Positions 1-6,014 of a DNA stretch of 6,219 bases are shown here, one piece after another (within the stretch, counting starts at the first letter, position 1; the number at the start of each line of letters is the position of its first letter). The notes beneath the pieces were generated by a model that saw nothing but the letters and a program-made list of their open reading frames with translations, was not told the DNA's origin and made no database searches. Both the position numbers and the translations under genes were made by a program. Source of the stretch: an uncultured Anaerolineae bacterium (GTDB lineage: Bacteria; Chloroflexota; Anaerolineae; Anaerolineales; Villigracilaceae); assembly GCA_903882765.1 (NCBI GenBank), contig CAIRYE010000023.1, positions 1 through 6,219 on the forward strand, given 5' to 3'.

Positions 1-279
1 ACCACCAGCGACAGCCCAACCGGCGCGCTGGTGGTGGATTCGTTGGTGGTGAATAGCGGGCGAACCCTCACCCCAACCGGCGGCAGCAGCGCCGTCTATG
101 CCCAGCTCACTACCAGCAGCGGAGCAAACGACCTGGCACACCGCGCCGCTTCCAAAAGCAGCTCTACCAGCAACACCCTCACCTGGAGTCTTGATTCCGC
201 CGTCAACTGGGCGATGAGTGTGTGCCTGCTCAACCCAAGCAACGCGGCCGCCAGTGGTAAATTTTTCATCTTCTTTTAA
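1..279 (+). CDS. C-terminal end of a Ser/Thr-rich probable extracellular or structural protein (5' partial)
   Basis: The frame is open from base 1, with no stop before TAA at 277-279, so this is the last 92 codons of a longer gene; the GTG at 31 is an internal codon, not a start. The visible part is rich in Ser, Thr, Asn and Ala, with short alternating hydrophobic stretches (ALVVDSLVV, TLTWSL, WAMSVCLL), as expected for a beta-sandwich. The order 'hydrophobic strand, TLTPTGG, polar turn, SNTLTWSLDS, WAMSVCLLNPS' resembles a repeat-type domain I associate with surface or phage-tail-like proteins, but I cannot name the family. There is no LPxTG motif or obvious membrane anchor; the chain simply ends in the hydrophobic KFFIFF. 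It converges on the minus-strand sensor gene, with a shared hairpin between them. That it is coding is likely; the function is unknown. Confidence 0.7.
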   Translation, partial: TTSDSPTGALVVDSLVVNSGRTLTPTGGSSAVYAQLTTSSGANDLAHRAASKSSSTSNTLTWSLDSAVNWAMSVCLLNPSNAAASGKFFIFF

Positions 280-280
280 C

Positions 281-317
281 AAAAAACCCCGCCTCGAGAA
301 CTTCTTGGGCGGGGTTT
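281..317. terminator. Intrinsic terminator between convergent genes
   Basis: AAACCCCGCC at 284-293 pairs perfectly with GGCGGGGTTT at 308-317 across a 14-base loop. Read on the minus strand, the stem runs into T6 (bases 286-281) followed by GTTAAAAG, a canonical Rho-independent terminator for the minus-strand sensor gene, whose stop codon lies 24 bases before the hairpin. Read on the plus strand, the stem follows the stop codon of the first gene directly but its U-tract is only TTT then AACCTTG, so plus-strand termination would be weaker. It most likely serves both genes. Confidence 0.85.
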
Positions 318-340
318 AACCTTGTTCAGGGGGGGAGGGT

Positions 341-2635
341 TTACGCCATCACGATCTGGTCACGGCCATTTTGCTTTGCCTGATTCAGTGCCTTCTCTGC
401 TGCGGCGGTTAGATCCTGGATGGTTGGCCCGCTAGCGGGAAAACTACTAATACCGCAAGAAAGCGACATAGATAAGCCTGTGATGGTATGCACCCGCGAT
501 TTAAATTGGTTGGCGATCTCATTCACCCTTTGCTTGCAAGCCTGAACATCCCCATCAGGGATAAGCACCGCGAAGTTTTCAGCGTCCAAGCGGCAAGCAT
601 AATCGAACCCTCTAAAGTTTTTTTGCAAAATATCCGCAAACAGAACCAAGATCTGCTTTCCTTTTTCGTTGCCAAGGGTTTCGGCAACCTCGTGATAATG
701 ATCCACATCTAGTAAGATCAACCCAAACGAGTTCTTTTCTCGTTCGGCTCGGTACATCTCACGCAGAAGCGCGTCATCCAGAAATCGACGGTTGTATAAA
801 TTTGTTAGCGGATCACGAATAGATTGCTGCTCCAACCGTTGCTGCATCGATTGAATGTCTTCCAACTGCTTCTTAAGTTTACTGTTTGCCTTGCGCAGCG
901 CTTGCTTGGTCATCTTGATGTTGGTGATATCCACGGCGGTTCCCAGCATCAACAGTGGCACTCCCTCTGGGGAGCGTTCGAAGAAGCTGCCTTTCACTTG
1001 CAACCAGCGCCAACCCTGCGGTTTCATCTGCAAACGCACCTCAACATCGATGAAATCCGTTACCCCCATTGCCAGACCTTCCCCAGCCGCCGAAAAATCA
1101 TCCATATCTTCAGGGTGGGCTAGCTTCAATAATTCATGGAACGATCCAGGAAATTCATCCTGACCTAAACTAAGCAGAGAGAGCATCGCGTTGTTCACCG
1201 ATAATTTGTGCCCGGGAACATCGTATTCCCATATACCAGTGAGCGTGGCGTCAGTAGACATTCGCATTCTCTGTTCATTCTTGATCAGCGATTCATTAAG
1301 TTTCACTTGTTCTGTTACATCATTTACAAATATTTGCATATTTGGCCGGCCCATTTCATCTTCTATTTGATGAGCCGTGAGATAACCATAGACCTTATCC
1401 CCCGTTACCGATTTCAAACCAATTAGCTCCCCGCCCCAGCCATTGGGCCGAGTAAAGGTATTTCTAAAAGCGATCGCGTCGGCTTCACCAAAAAAGGCCA
1501 ACTCGGCGGTTCCATCTTGTTCCGTACTAGTTTGAGATTCTGGCGAGTAGCCCAACATTTGATAAACGGCGTTGTTCATCCGAAGCACCTTGCCATCCAT
1601 ATCCGTTCGAAGAATGCCTACGGTGGCGTTATCAAAGGTGGATAGCTGCTCCTTCTCAGAGCGCTCTAACCTGGTTCGCGTAAAACGAATTCGGCGCACC
1701 GATACCCTGAGGATATAGGTGCTGAACGCGAGAGCCATAATGAAGTATTGCGCGGTACGCAAGTTATCGCTTAAGGAATATTCGGATAGCGCAAATTCAC
1801 CGAAACCAAGGGTTGTGCCAACTAAGCTCATCAAACTCACGGCTGTGATCAACAAACCCATTGCTGGGATGCGAAAACGCGCTACGATCGGGAAAAAGAG
1901 CGGGAACAAAATATAGGATCGTAAATAGTTGAACTGACCCGGAACCGGAGTGGCATATATGAAGAGGTACCAAGCGGTGCCAAGAATGAGAACAAAATAA
2001 AAGATGGTTTCGGCCCATTGGTCTATAAAGGTACCCTGCCGCCAAATGGGAATTTCTTCGTTATCATCGGGTGGGGTTTTAAAGAAGCTAACCATAAAGG
2101 GCGTAATGAGCCACCACGAAATGAGCGATGCCATCAAGCCTCTGGCAGCCCCGATAAAAAAGTCAAGGCCATAATAGAAAAGGAGCATCCTACCAATTAA
2201 GAGGCTGATAAAGATAGCGACGATCAGCGTAATGATAAAGAAATTACGAATGGCGGTAAGGAATTTTAGCTCATAAAAATCAGGCAATTGGGATTCGAAT
2301 AAAAAGACGACCAGGTATACCGCGAGCGCGTCGATCAAAGCAAACGATACTGTGGGGCCAATGGGGGTTAAATTGTAGAGATTAACGACAATGCTGCCCA
2401 CAAATTGGGCTGCAATAATTGCACCCCATCGTTTTTTGGGGATAATGAACAAAAATGCGAGCGTTATGCCAGCGCCTGGCCAAAAAAAAGAAACGTTTTC
2501 GCCATAAATACGAAAAAATTGAATGGAAAAATGGGAAGTTAGTAGAAACAAGATCCAGTAAAAAAATAAAAGGACCCAAAAATTTAGCTGTTCGAAGAAC
2601 CCCTGTACGTAACGATCATCTTTGGTACTCTGCAT
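341..2635 (-). CDS. MASE1-PAS-PAS-GGDEF membrane sensor with degenerate GGDEF active site
   Basis: With the ATG at 2635 this is a 764-residue protein. Residues about 22-312 form a multi-pass membrane region of MASE1 type, with the FFWPGAGI motif near residue 51. Two PAS domains follow (about 327-445 and 453-575; the second ends in a PAC-like stretch with WRWLQV and AVDIT), then a coiled-coil linker (about 575-605) and a GGDEF domain (about 608-764). The domain keeps its opening DPLTNLYNRR and the metal-site DVD (643-645). The signature GG(D/E)EF has become DAENF (684-688), and the guanine-contacting Asn and Asp known from PleD are Ala651 and Lys660. The inhibitory-site motif RxxD is intact as RGFD (675-678), at canonical spacing. 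From family knowledge I infer little or no diguanylate cyclase activity and possible c-di-GMP binding, with signals entering through MASE1 and PAS. An in-frame GTG at 2644 would add three residues, but the ribosome-binding site fits the ATG. There is no EAL domain. Confidence 0.93.
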   Translation of the reverse strand: MQSTKDDRYVQGFFEQLNFWVLLFFYWILFLLTSHFSIQFFRIYGENVSFFWPGAGITLAFLFIIPKKRWGAIIAAQFVGSIVVNLYNLTPIGPTVSFALIDALAVYLVVFLFESQLPDFYELKFLTAIRNFFIITLIVAIFISLLIGRMLLFYYGLDFFIGAARGLMASLISWWLITPFMVSFFKTPPDDNEEIPIWRQGTFIDQWAETIFYFVLILGTAWYLFIYATPVPGQFNYLRSYILFPLFFPIVARFRIPAMGLLITAVSLMSLVGTTLGFGEFALSEYSLSDNLRTAQYFIMALAFSTYILRVSVRRIRFTRTRLERSEKEQLSTFDNATVGILRTDMDGKVLRMNNAVYQMLGYSPESQTSTEQDGTAELAFFGEADAIAFRNTFTRPNGWGGELIGLKSVTGDKVYGYLTAHQIEDEMGRPNMQIFVNDVTEQVKLNESLIKNEQRMRMSTDATLTGIWEYDVPGHKLSVNNAMLSLLSLGQDEFPGSFHELLKLAHPEDMDDFSAAGEGLAMGVTDFIDVEVRLQMKPQGWRWLQVKGSFFERSPEGVPLLMLGTAVDITNIKMTKQALRKANSKLKKQLEDIQSMQQRLEQQSIRDPLTNLYNRRFLDDALLREMYRAEREKNSFGLILLDVDHYHEVAETLGNEKGKQILVLFADILQKNFRGFDYACRLDAENFAVLIPDGDVQACKQRVNEIANQFKSRVHTITGLSMSLSCGISSFPASGPTIQDLTAAAEKALNQAKQNGRDQIVMA

Positions 2636-2640
2636 TTTCT

Positions 2641-2649
2641 TCACCCTTT
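2641..2649 (-). promoter_or_regulatory. Ribosome-binding site that decides the sensor gene start
   Basis: On the minus strand the sequence is AAAGGGTGAAGAAAATG. GGTGA (2645-2641) matches the 3' part of the Shine-Dalgarno consensus and sits five bases before the ATG at 2635. The alternative GTG start at 2644 would overlap this site and have no room for a spacer. I therefore prefer the ATG, which gives 764 rather than 767 residues. Confidence 0.65.
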
Positions 2650-2714
2650 ATCTATAAAGTGCTTGTAGATATTTCCCCCAAACAGAGTTAACCCTGCTGG
2701 CGACTCGTTGCAGT

Positions 2715-2737
2715 TGATGCCAATTGGCTTCATGAAG
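2715..2737. repeat. Two adjoining palindromes in the sensor gene leader
   Basis: TGATGCCAATTGGCTTCA (2715-2732) is a palindrome with a single mismatched pair, built around the perfect 10-mer GCCAATTGGC (2719-2728). It overlaps a second perfect palindrome, CTTCATGAAG (2728-2737), which in turn runs into the 11-bp stem at 2737-2767. Such dyads can be operators for dimeric regulators or parts of an RNA fold; the sequence alone does not decide between these. Confidence 0.4.
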
Positions 2738-2813
2738 ATAAGTCGGGACGATATTGCCCAACTTATCGATGTATTATCAAGATTAATTAAATAATCCTTT
2801 AATCCCCTCCTTT

Positions 2814-2841
2814 ATTATAAAGAAAATTGGACTTTTTACAA
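2814..2841 (-). promoter_or_regulatory. Sigma70-type promoter for the sensor gene
   Basis: On the minus strand, TTGTAA (2841-2836, 4 of 6 to the -35 consensus) is followed after 16 bases by a perfect TATAAT (2819-2814). Transcription would start near 2807, inside a purine run (AGGAGGGG at 2811-2804), and lead into the MASE1-GGDEF gene. That purine run looks like a Shine-Dalgarno site, but no usable start codon follows it. This is the best promoter-like sequence in the window. Confidence 0.6.
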
Positions 2842-2849
2842 GATGTCTG

Positions 2850-2861
2850 ATGATTAATCAT
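2850..2861. repeat. Perfect 12-bp palindrome
   Basis: ATGATTAATCAT is perfectly self-complementary and lies just upstream of the -35 element of the minus-strand promoter (2836-2841). Its position would suit an operator or activator site for that promoter. One palindrome of this size is expected by chance in a window this long, so the assignment is weak. Confidence 0.25.
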
Positions 2862-2955
2862 TACATTTTGGTGCACTTCAAGGTTGAAATCAGCTCTATC
2901 CATTTTTTAGCTGAATTTACCAACTATGCTGGCTGTATTGACCATTTTTACTGGC

Positions 2956-2985
2956 TGAAGTGCTTTTGGCAAGCACTCACTTTTT
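2956..2985 (+). repeat. Hairpin followed by T5, terminator-like
   Basis: AGTGCTT (2959-2965) pairs perfectly with AAGCACT (2971-2977) over the loop TTGGC; one bulged A lets a further TG / CA pair close the stem. Three bases later comes TTTTT (2981-2985). This resembles a weak Rho-independent terminator on the plus strand, yet no plus-strand gene lies upstream of it in this region. It may be chance, or the end of a small unrecognised transcript. Confidence 0.25.
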
Positions 2986-3040
2986 GCGAAAGGTTAAGCC
3001 ACGAGTGTTTACCCCACATGGCTTGGCGCGCGCAGCTGCA

Positions 3041-3073
3041 GCGGCATCCGTTTTTCAGGGATATGCTTGCCGC
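3041..3073. repeat. Inverted repeat in a GC-rich patch
   Basis: GCGGCA (3041-3046) is exactly complementary to TGCCGC (3068-3073), with a further inner TCC / GGA pairing (3047-3049 with 3059-3061) around the loop GTTTTTCAG. A second imperfect stem, AAGCCA / TGGCTT (2996-3001 with 3019-3024), lies just upstream. Together they could fold as a small structured element, but there is no promoter or conserved motif to support an RNA gene. Confidence 0.25.
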
Positions 3074-3235
3074 AAAAACGAGAGTGGAACGGATAAAAAT
3101 TCCTCGGAAAGTACTTACATTCAAAATGGCGCGTTGCCCCAACCGAACCCACCCATCCCAATAAACCCGCGCTGCCGCTCACACGTGGTAAAATCAATCT
3201 AGCTGTTCATATCGTCCTAACGGTGTGAATTGTTA

Positions 3236-3269
3236 GACCCTGCTAGGTGTTCCACCACTCAGTAGGGTC
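3236..3269. repeat. Nested hairpin (9-bp outer, 4-bp inner stem)
   Basis: GACCCTGCT (3236-3244) pairs with AGTAGGGTC (3261-3269), nine pairs with one G-U in plus-strand RNA. Inside it, GGTG (3246-3249) pairs with CACC (3253-3256) over a TTC loop. No T-tract follows directly (the first T6 is at 3290-3295), so it is not a standard terminator. It lies about 250 bases before the acyltransferase gene. It could be a regulatory RNA fold, a protein site or a remnant of a mobile element; no family is recognised. Confidence 0.4.
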
Positions 3270-3434
3270 GCTTCTTAATGTGGCATATTTTTTGGTAACT
3301 GTCTATCCGTTTTTGACGGCAAATCTCCTCAGTGTTCTCACCCTAATGAGGGATTGGCAGCCGCCCCGCCAGAATGGTTATACACAAGGTTTAACCTCAA
3401 CAACATCGCTACGTTTGCGATCGACCTAACGCAA

Positions 3435-3470
3435 GACAAAAACACCGTGTGACCAAAACGTGATCAAAAC
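3435..3470 (+). repeat. Three direct copies of a GAnnAAAAC motif upstream of the acyltransferase
   Basis: GACAAAAAC (3435-3443), GACCAAAAC (3451-3459) and GATCAAAAC (3462-3470) repeat with start-to-start spacings of 16 and 11 bases. The last two are part of an exact tandem of 11-mers, GTGACCAAAAC and GTGATCAAAAC (one difference), one helical turn apart. GTGACC (3449-3454) could act as a -35 element (4 of 6) with TAATTT (3471-3476) as a poor -10 after 16 bases, so the repeats would overlap the promoter of the downstream gene. An operator role is inferred from position and phasing only. Confidence 0.4.
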
Positions 3471-3522
3471 TAATTTTTAACCCTTTAGAAACCCACATCG
3501 AACTCTGGATCCTGCCATTATT

Positions 3523-5769
3523 ATGCAAAAACAATCCCTCAAAAAAATACTCGCGATCATCTTGTCATGGCAAAGCTTGTTATCGATCCTATTCCTAACC
3601 GCCCTAGTTCATTACATTTCGGCGTATCAGCTTGGCAAAAAGGATGGTGTCCTTGAGCAGTGGTGGTTCAATGCCGTGTTTTACAGCGCGTACATTCTAG
3701 CGGGATTTGGATTATTCGCGACTTTATTCAATAAATTTTTACGCAAAACAAACCTCGATCTGGGCGAAAACCTCACTACAAACGAGGGGTACAAGCCGGT
3801 CATTGATGGCTTGCGGGCGATCGCGGTGTTGGTGGTCGTTTTTTATCACGCCGGCTTTAAAGCTTTTCAGGGTGGGTTCATTGGCGTGGATGTCTTCTTC
3901 GTCATTTCTGGCTACCTCATCACCGGCCATATCCTCAACCAACTACAAAAGGGCACGTTTACCTTCTCCGGTTTTTACGAAAAACGAATTCGGCGAATTC
4001 TTCCAGCGTTGGCGGTAATGTTGTTGGTCATCGTGGCTATGGGGGCTTGGCTGTATGAACCGCTCAGAATGCAAGAAATGGCATGGAGCGGGGTGGCTGC
4101 TATTTCCTCTTGGGCAAACCTCCTATTCTTATCACAAAGCGACTATTTTGGGATGAACGCTCAGTTAAATCCGTTGCTTCACACTTGGTCCCTGGCGATC
4201 GAAGAACAATTCTACTTTTTGTTGCCGCTGTTATTGTTCACACTCAACAAATTGGTACCCAACCGATTTCAGCGCGCGTTTTCTATGCTGCTGCTCACTC
4301 TCACGCTTTTCGCCATCAGCGCGGTTTTTACCCTAACCGATCAGCGGACCGCCTTCTTTTCCATCCAATTCCGCGCCTGGGAGCTTCTTTTTGGCGCTGT
4401 CATCAATTACCTGCCCAAGAGCCAGCTCACCGGGAAAAAACTCCTGGTGTACTCCATCGCGGCGCTAAGCCTCATTCTGCTGCCGGTCTTCTTCTACTCA
4501 GATACTACGCCCTTCCCGGGGTTGGCCGCCCTACCTCCGGTCTTGGGCACCGCTTTCCTCATCTACACCATCGGCACCTCCGAGACCATCGTCCAGCGGG
4601 TGCTAAAACTGCCGTTCTTCACCTTCATCGGCAAGATCAGCTACTCGCTTTACCTTTGGCATTGGCCCTTTTTGGTGCTGTTTCGCTTTTACATTATTTA
4701 CCCCTTCGGCTGGCAGGAATACAGCCTTTGGTTATTCGTCACCGTGGTGGTATCCACCCTCTCGTGGCGATTTGTTGAAACTCCCTTCCGGTCTCGCGCC
4801 TTCATTAGCAAGCAAATGGTCTTTTGGCTTGGGTTTTCTACCATCGCCTTGTTAGCGGCAGGGTTCTATTTTGTGAACCAAAATGGCGAGTTCATCCAAA
4901 AGAACACCCACCCTACTGTAAGCCTACCCAACGCCAAAGCCTGGAATTATGATTGGGATAAGTGGAAGGATTGCGACCTACCCAGGGGTGATTTTGATGT
5001 TGATCAGGTCGAGCTATGTGTGATCGGCGATAAAACGGTTGATCCAAGCTTTTTATTGATCGGCGACTCGCATGCCCAAGTATTATCACAAGGGATGGAT
5101 AAGATCGCGAACCAAGTTGGCCGTTCTGGATTGTTGATCGTTACCACCGGCCGCCCACCCTTTTTTGGTATAAATAAGTCCGGCGGCCGCTTATCACTCA
5201 TCACAAAAAAGTACATAACGGAACTACTCAACCACTACCCGATCGAATTTGTAGTTATGAGCTCCTTTTGGTCCGCGCATTACGGTGAATGTTACTTAGC
5301 CCCAGTAAAAACAAACCCCCTTAATGAATTTTTGGTATTGGATAAATGTGCCCGCACGCGGGCCTTGTACAAAACCGGGATCGAGGATATGGTTGAGTTT
5401 TATACCGCTCAAAAAGTGAAGCTAAACATCGTAACACAAATACCCACCTACCCCTATGATGTGCCCAATTGTGTGCGAAGCGCTTTGTACCGAGGTTTGG
5501 ATGTGAGAGCCACCTGCGATCTTAAATATAGTGATTTTGTCGCATCGGTTGAACCAGTTGATCTCATTTTCAACGACCTTGTTTCGTCCTACCCTTCCAT
5601 CACTCTGCTGCACCCTGAAGCAGTCCTATGCGATAAGGATACTTGTCTATCCACCTTAAACGATGATCTGTTGTATTTTGATGACGATCATTTGTCTACC
5701 AAGGGTTCGCTTTACATATCCGGCCTCTTCGCTCCCCTCTTTCAAAATTCGGGGGCTGCCCCTAAATAG
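3523..5769 (+). CDS. OafA/YrhL-type cell-surface O-acyltransferase (acyltransferase 3 + SGNH)
   Basis: This 748-residue membrane protein should move an acyl group (usually acetyl) from the cytoplasm onto a surface or extracellular glycan. Two extra hydrophobic segments (about 8-35 and 47-70) precede the acyltransferase-3 domain, which starts at YKPVIDGLRAIAVL (90-103) and runs to about 425. It carries FYHAGF with the key His109, GGFIGVDVFFVISGYLIT (117-134), KRIRRILPAL, PLLHTWSLAIEEQFY (217-231, His220 and Glu227/228) and YSLYLWHWPF (His380). A linking membrane segment (about 432-451) leads to a C-terminal SGNH domain with IGDSHAQ (nucleophile Ser516) and the DxxH motif Asp720-His723, so the Ser-His-Asp set is intact. 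At 748 residues it is longer than common two-domain members, owing to the N-terminal extension. No good ribosome-binding site precedes the ATG, but no better in-frame start is seen. GC content rises in the second half of the membrane domain and falls again in SGNH. The exact substrate cannot be told. Confidence 0.93.
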   Translation: MQKQSLKKILAIILSWQSLLSILFLTALVHYISAYQLGKKDGVLEQWWFNAVFYSAYILAGFGLFATLFNKFLRKTNLDLGENLTTNEGYKPVIDGLRAIAVLVVVFYHAGFKAFQGGFIGVDVFFVISGYLITGHILNQLQKGTFTFSGFYEKRIRRILPALAVMLLVIVAMGAWLYEPLRMQEMAWSGVAAISSWANLLFLSQSDYFGMNAQLNPLLHTWSLAIEEQFYFLLPLLLFTLNKLVPNRFQRAFSMLLLTLTLFAISAVFTLTDQRTAFFSIQFRAWELLFGAVINYLPKSQLTGKKLLVYSIAALSLILLPVFFYSDTTPFPGLAALPPVLGTAFLIYTIGTSETIVQRVLKLPFFTFIGKISYSLYLWHWPFLVLFRFYIIYPFGWQEYSLWLFVTVVVSTLSWRFVETPFRSRAFISKQMVFWLGFSTIALLAAGFYFVNQNGEFIQKNTHPTVSLPNAKAWNYDWDKWKDCDLPRGDFDVDQVELCVIGDKTVDPSFLLIGDSHAQVLSQGMDKIANQVGRSGLLIVTTGRPPFFGINKSGGRLSLITKKYITELLNHYPIEFVVMSSFWSAHYGECYLAPVKTNPLNEFLVLDKCARTRALYKTGIEDMVEFYTAQKVKLNIVTQIPTYPYDVPNCVRSALYRGLDVRATCDLKYSDFVASVEPVDLIFNDLVSSYPSITLLHPEAVLCDKDTCLSTLNDDLLYFDDDHLSTKGSLYISGLFAPLFQNSGAAPK

Positions 5770-5985
5770 CGGTAAACCTTCAGAGTCTGCCAAGCGCCGA
5801 TATTCGAGGATAGAGATCGGCAGGTGTGTTTTCCCGGAAAAGGGTCTGATCAGTTCTGGCACAGCGCACGCGGGCAGGGCTTTCTTGGTTTCAACTCAGT
5901 CGGGTTAGATGGGTTAGAAGCGAGATACCAGCCACCAATGCCTCTCGGTAAGCGGGGGAAAATACAACCGCCTTGCCGTTGTTTC

Positions 5986-5994
5986 TGATAAAAT
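5986..5994 (+). promoter_or_regulatory. Extended -10 promoter for the deacylase gene
   Basis: TGATAAAAT contains the extended -10 motif TGn directly before TAAAAT (5 of 6 to TATAAT). No good -35 lies at the right spacing, as is common for extended -10 promoters; TTGCCG at 5973-5978 is too close. Transcription would start near 6001, leaving a short leader of about 23 bases that carries the ribosome-binding site. Confidence 0.45.
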
Positions 5995-6009
5995 TGGGAA
6001 ATCTAAATT

Positions 6010-6014
6010 AGGAG
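6010..6014 (+). promoter_or_regulatory. Ribosome-binding site of the deacylase gene
   Basis: AGGAG stands nine bases before the ATG at 6024, a strong Shine-Dalgarno match that fixes this start. It is much better than anything in front of the acyltransferase gene. Confidence 0.7.

Larger units (their letters stand above)
2636..2807 (-). promoter_or_regulatory. Candidate structured 5' leader of the sensor gene (about 170 nt)
   Basis: If transcription starts near 2807, the mRNA has a leader of about 170 nt. Read on the minus strand it holds: (1) an 11-bp stem, 2767-2757 with 2747-2737 (GATAAGTTGGG / CCCGACTTATC), with one G-U pair and a 9-base loop; (2) UGA-A-GCC-AAUU-GGC-A-UCA at 2732-2715; (3) a 6-bp stem TATCTA / TAGATA at 2671-2666 with 2654-2649, loop 11 bases, ending right at the ribosome-binding site. 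The wobble in stem 1 is a G-U pair only in minus-strand RNA and a C-A mismatch in plus-strand RNA, which agrees with minus-strand transcription. I do not recognise a GEMM-I or other known riboswitch consensus. The structures are visible; a regulatory role is inferred. Confidence 0.4.
2842..3522. other. Intergenic region without a convincing gene
   Basis: About 680 bases separate the minus-strand promoter from the acyltransferase start. Open frames here (for example 2850-3164 and 3247-3429, both +) lack ribosome-binding sites, are rich in Cys, His, Trp and Arg as random translations are, and show no recognisable motif, so I call none of them genes. The stretch mixes an AT-rich start, a GC-rich patch around 3020-3075 and a C-rich patch around 3136-3180. 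It contains several inverted repeats, listed separately. No insertion-sequence ends, tRNA or CRISPR repeats are seen. Confidence 0.6.

Noticed and set aside
2636..2807. A c-di-GMP (GEMM-I) riboswitch in the sensor gene leader
   Set aside because: The conserved GEMM-I sequence blocks, such as the CACGCACAGGGCAAACC-like segment, are absent, so only an unclassified structured leader can be claimed.
2850..3164. 104-residue open frame in the intergenic region
   Set aside because: No ribosome-binding site, and the composition is rich in Cys, His, Trp and Arg. Its ATG belongs to a 12-bp palindrome. No family motif is seen.
3214..3238. TCCTAAC and GTTAGAC, resembling the R'' and R' boxes of an integron attC site
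   Set aside because: The boxes are only about 24 bases apart, the first one breaks the RYYYAAC rule, inner L boxes are missing and there is no cassette array or integrase.
3378..3386. TTATACACA, an exact match to the DnaA-box consensus TTATNCACA
   Set aside because: It is a single site with no further boxes nearby and no dnaA, dnaN or rep gene, so a replication origin is not supported.
1470..3824. Two GCGATCGC octamers (1470-1477 and 3817-3824), the HIP1 sequence of cyanobacteria
   Set aside because: Both lie in coding DNA encoding Ala-Ile-Ala, and two copies are too few to argue for a cyanobacterial host.
4083..4778. 231-residue open frame on the plus strand inside the acyltransferase gene
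   Set aside because: It overlaps the clearly real acyltransferase-3 domain in another frame, is rich in His, Arg and Pro as shadow frames are, and coincides with the GC-rich part of that gene.
5656..5908. Short open frames on both strands at the acyltransferase 3' end and beyond
   Set aside because: They overlap the verified SGNH coding end, have no ribosome-binding sites and show no recognisable domain.
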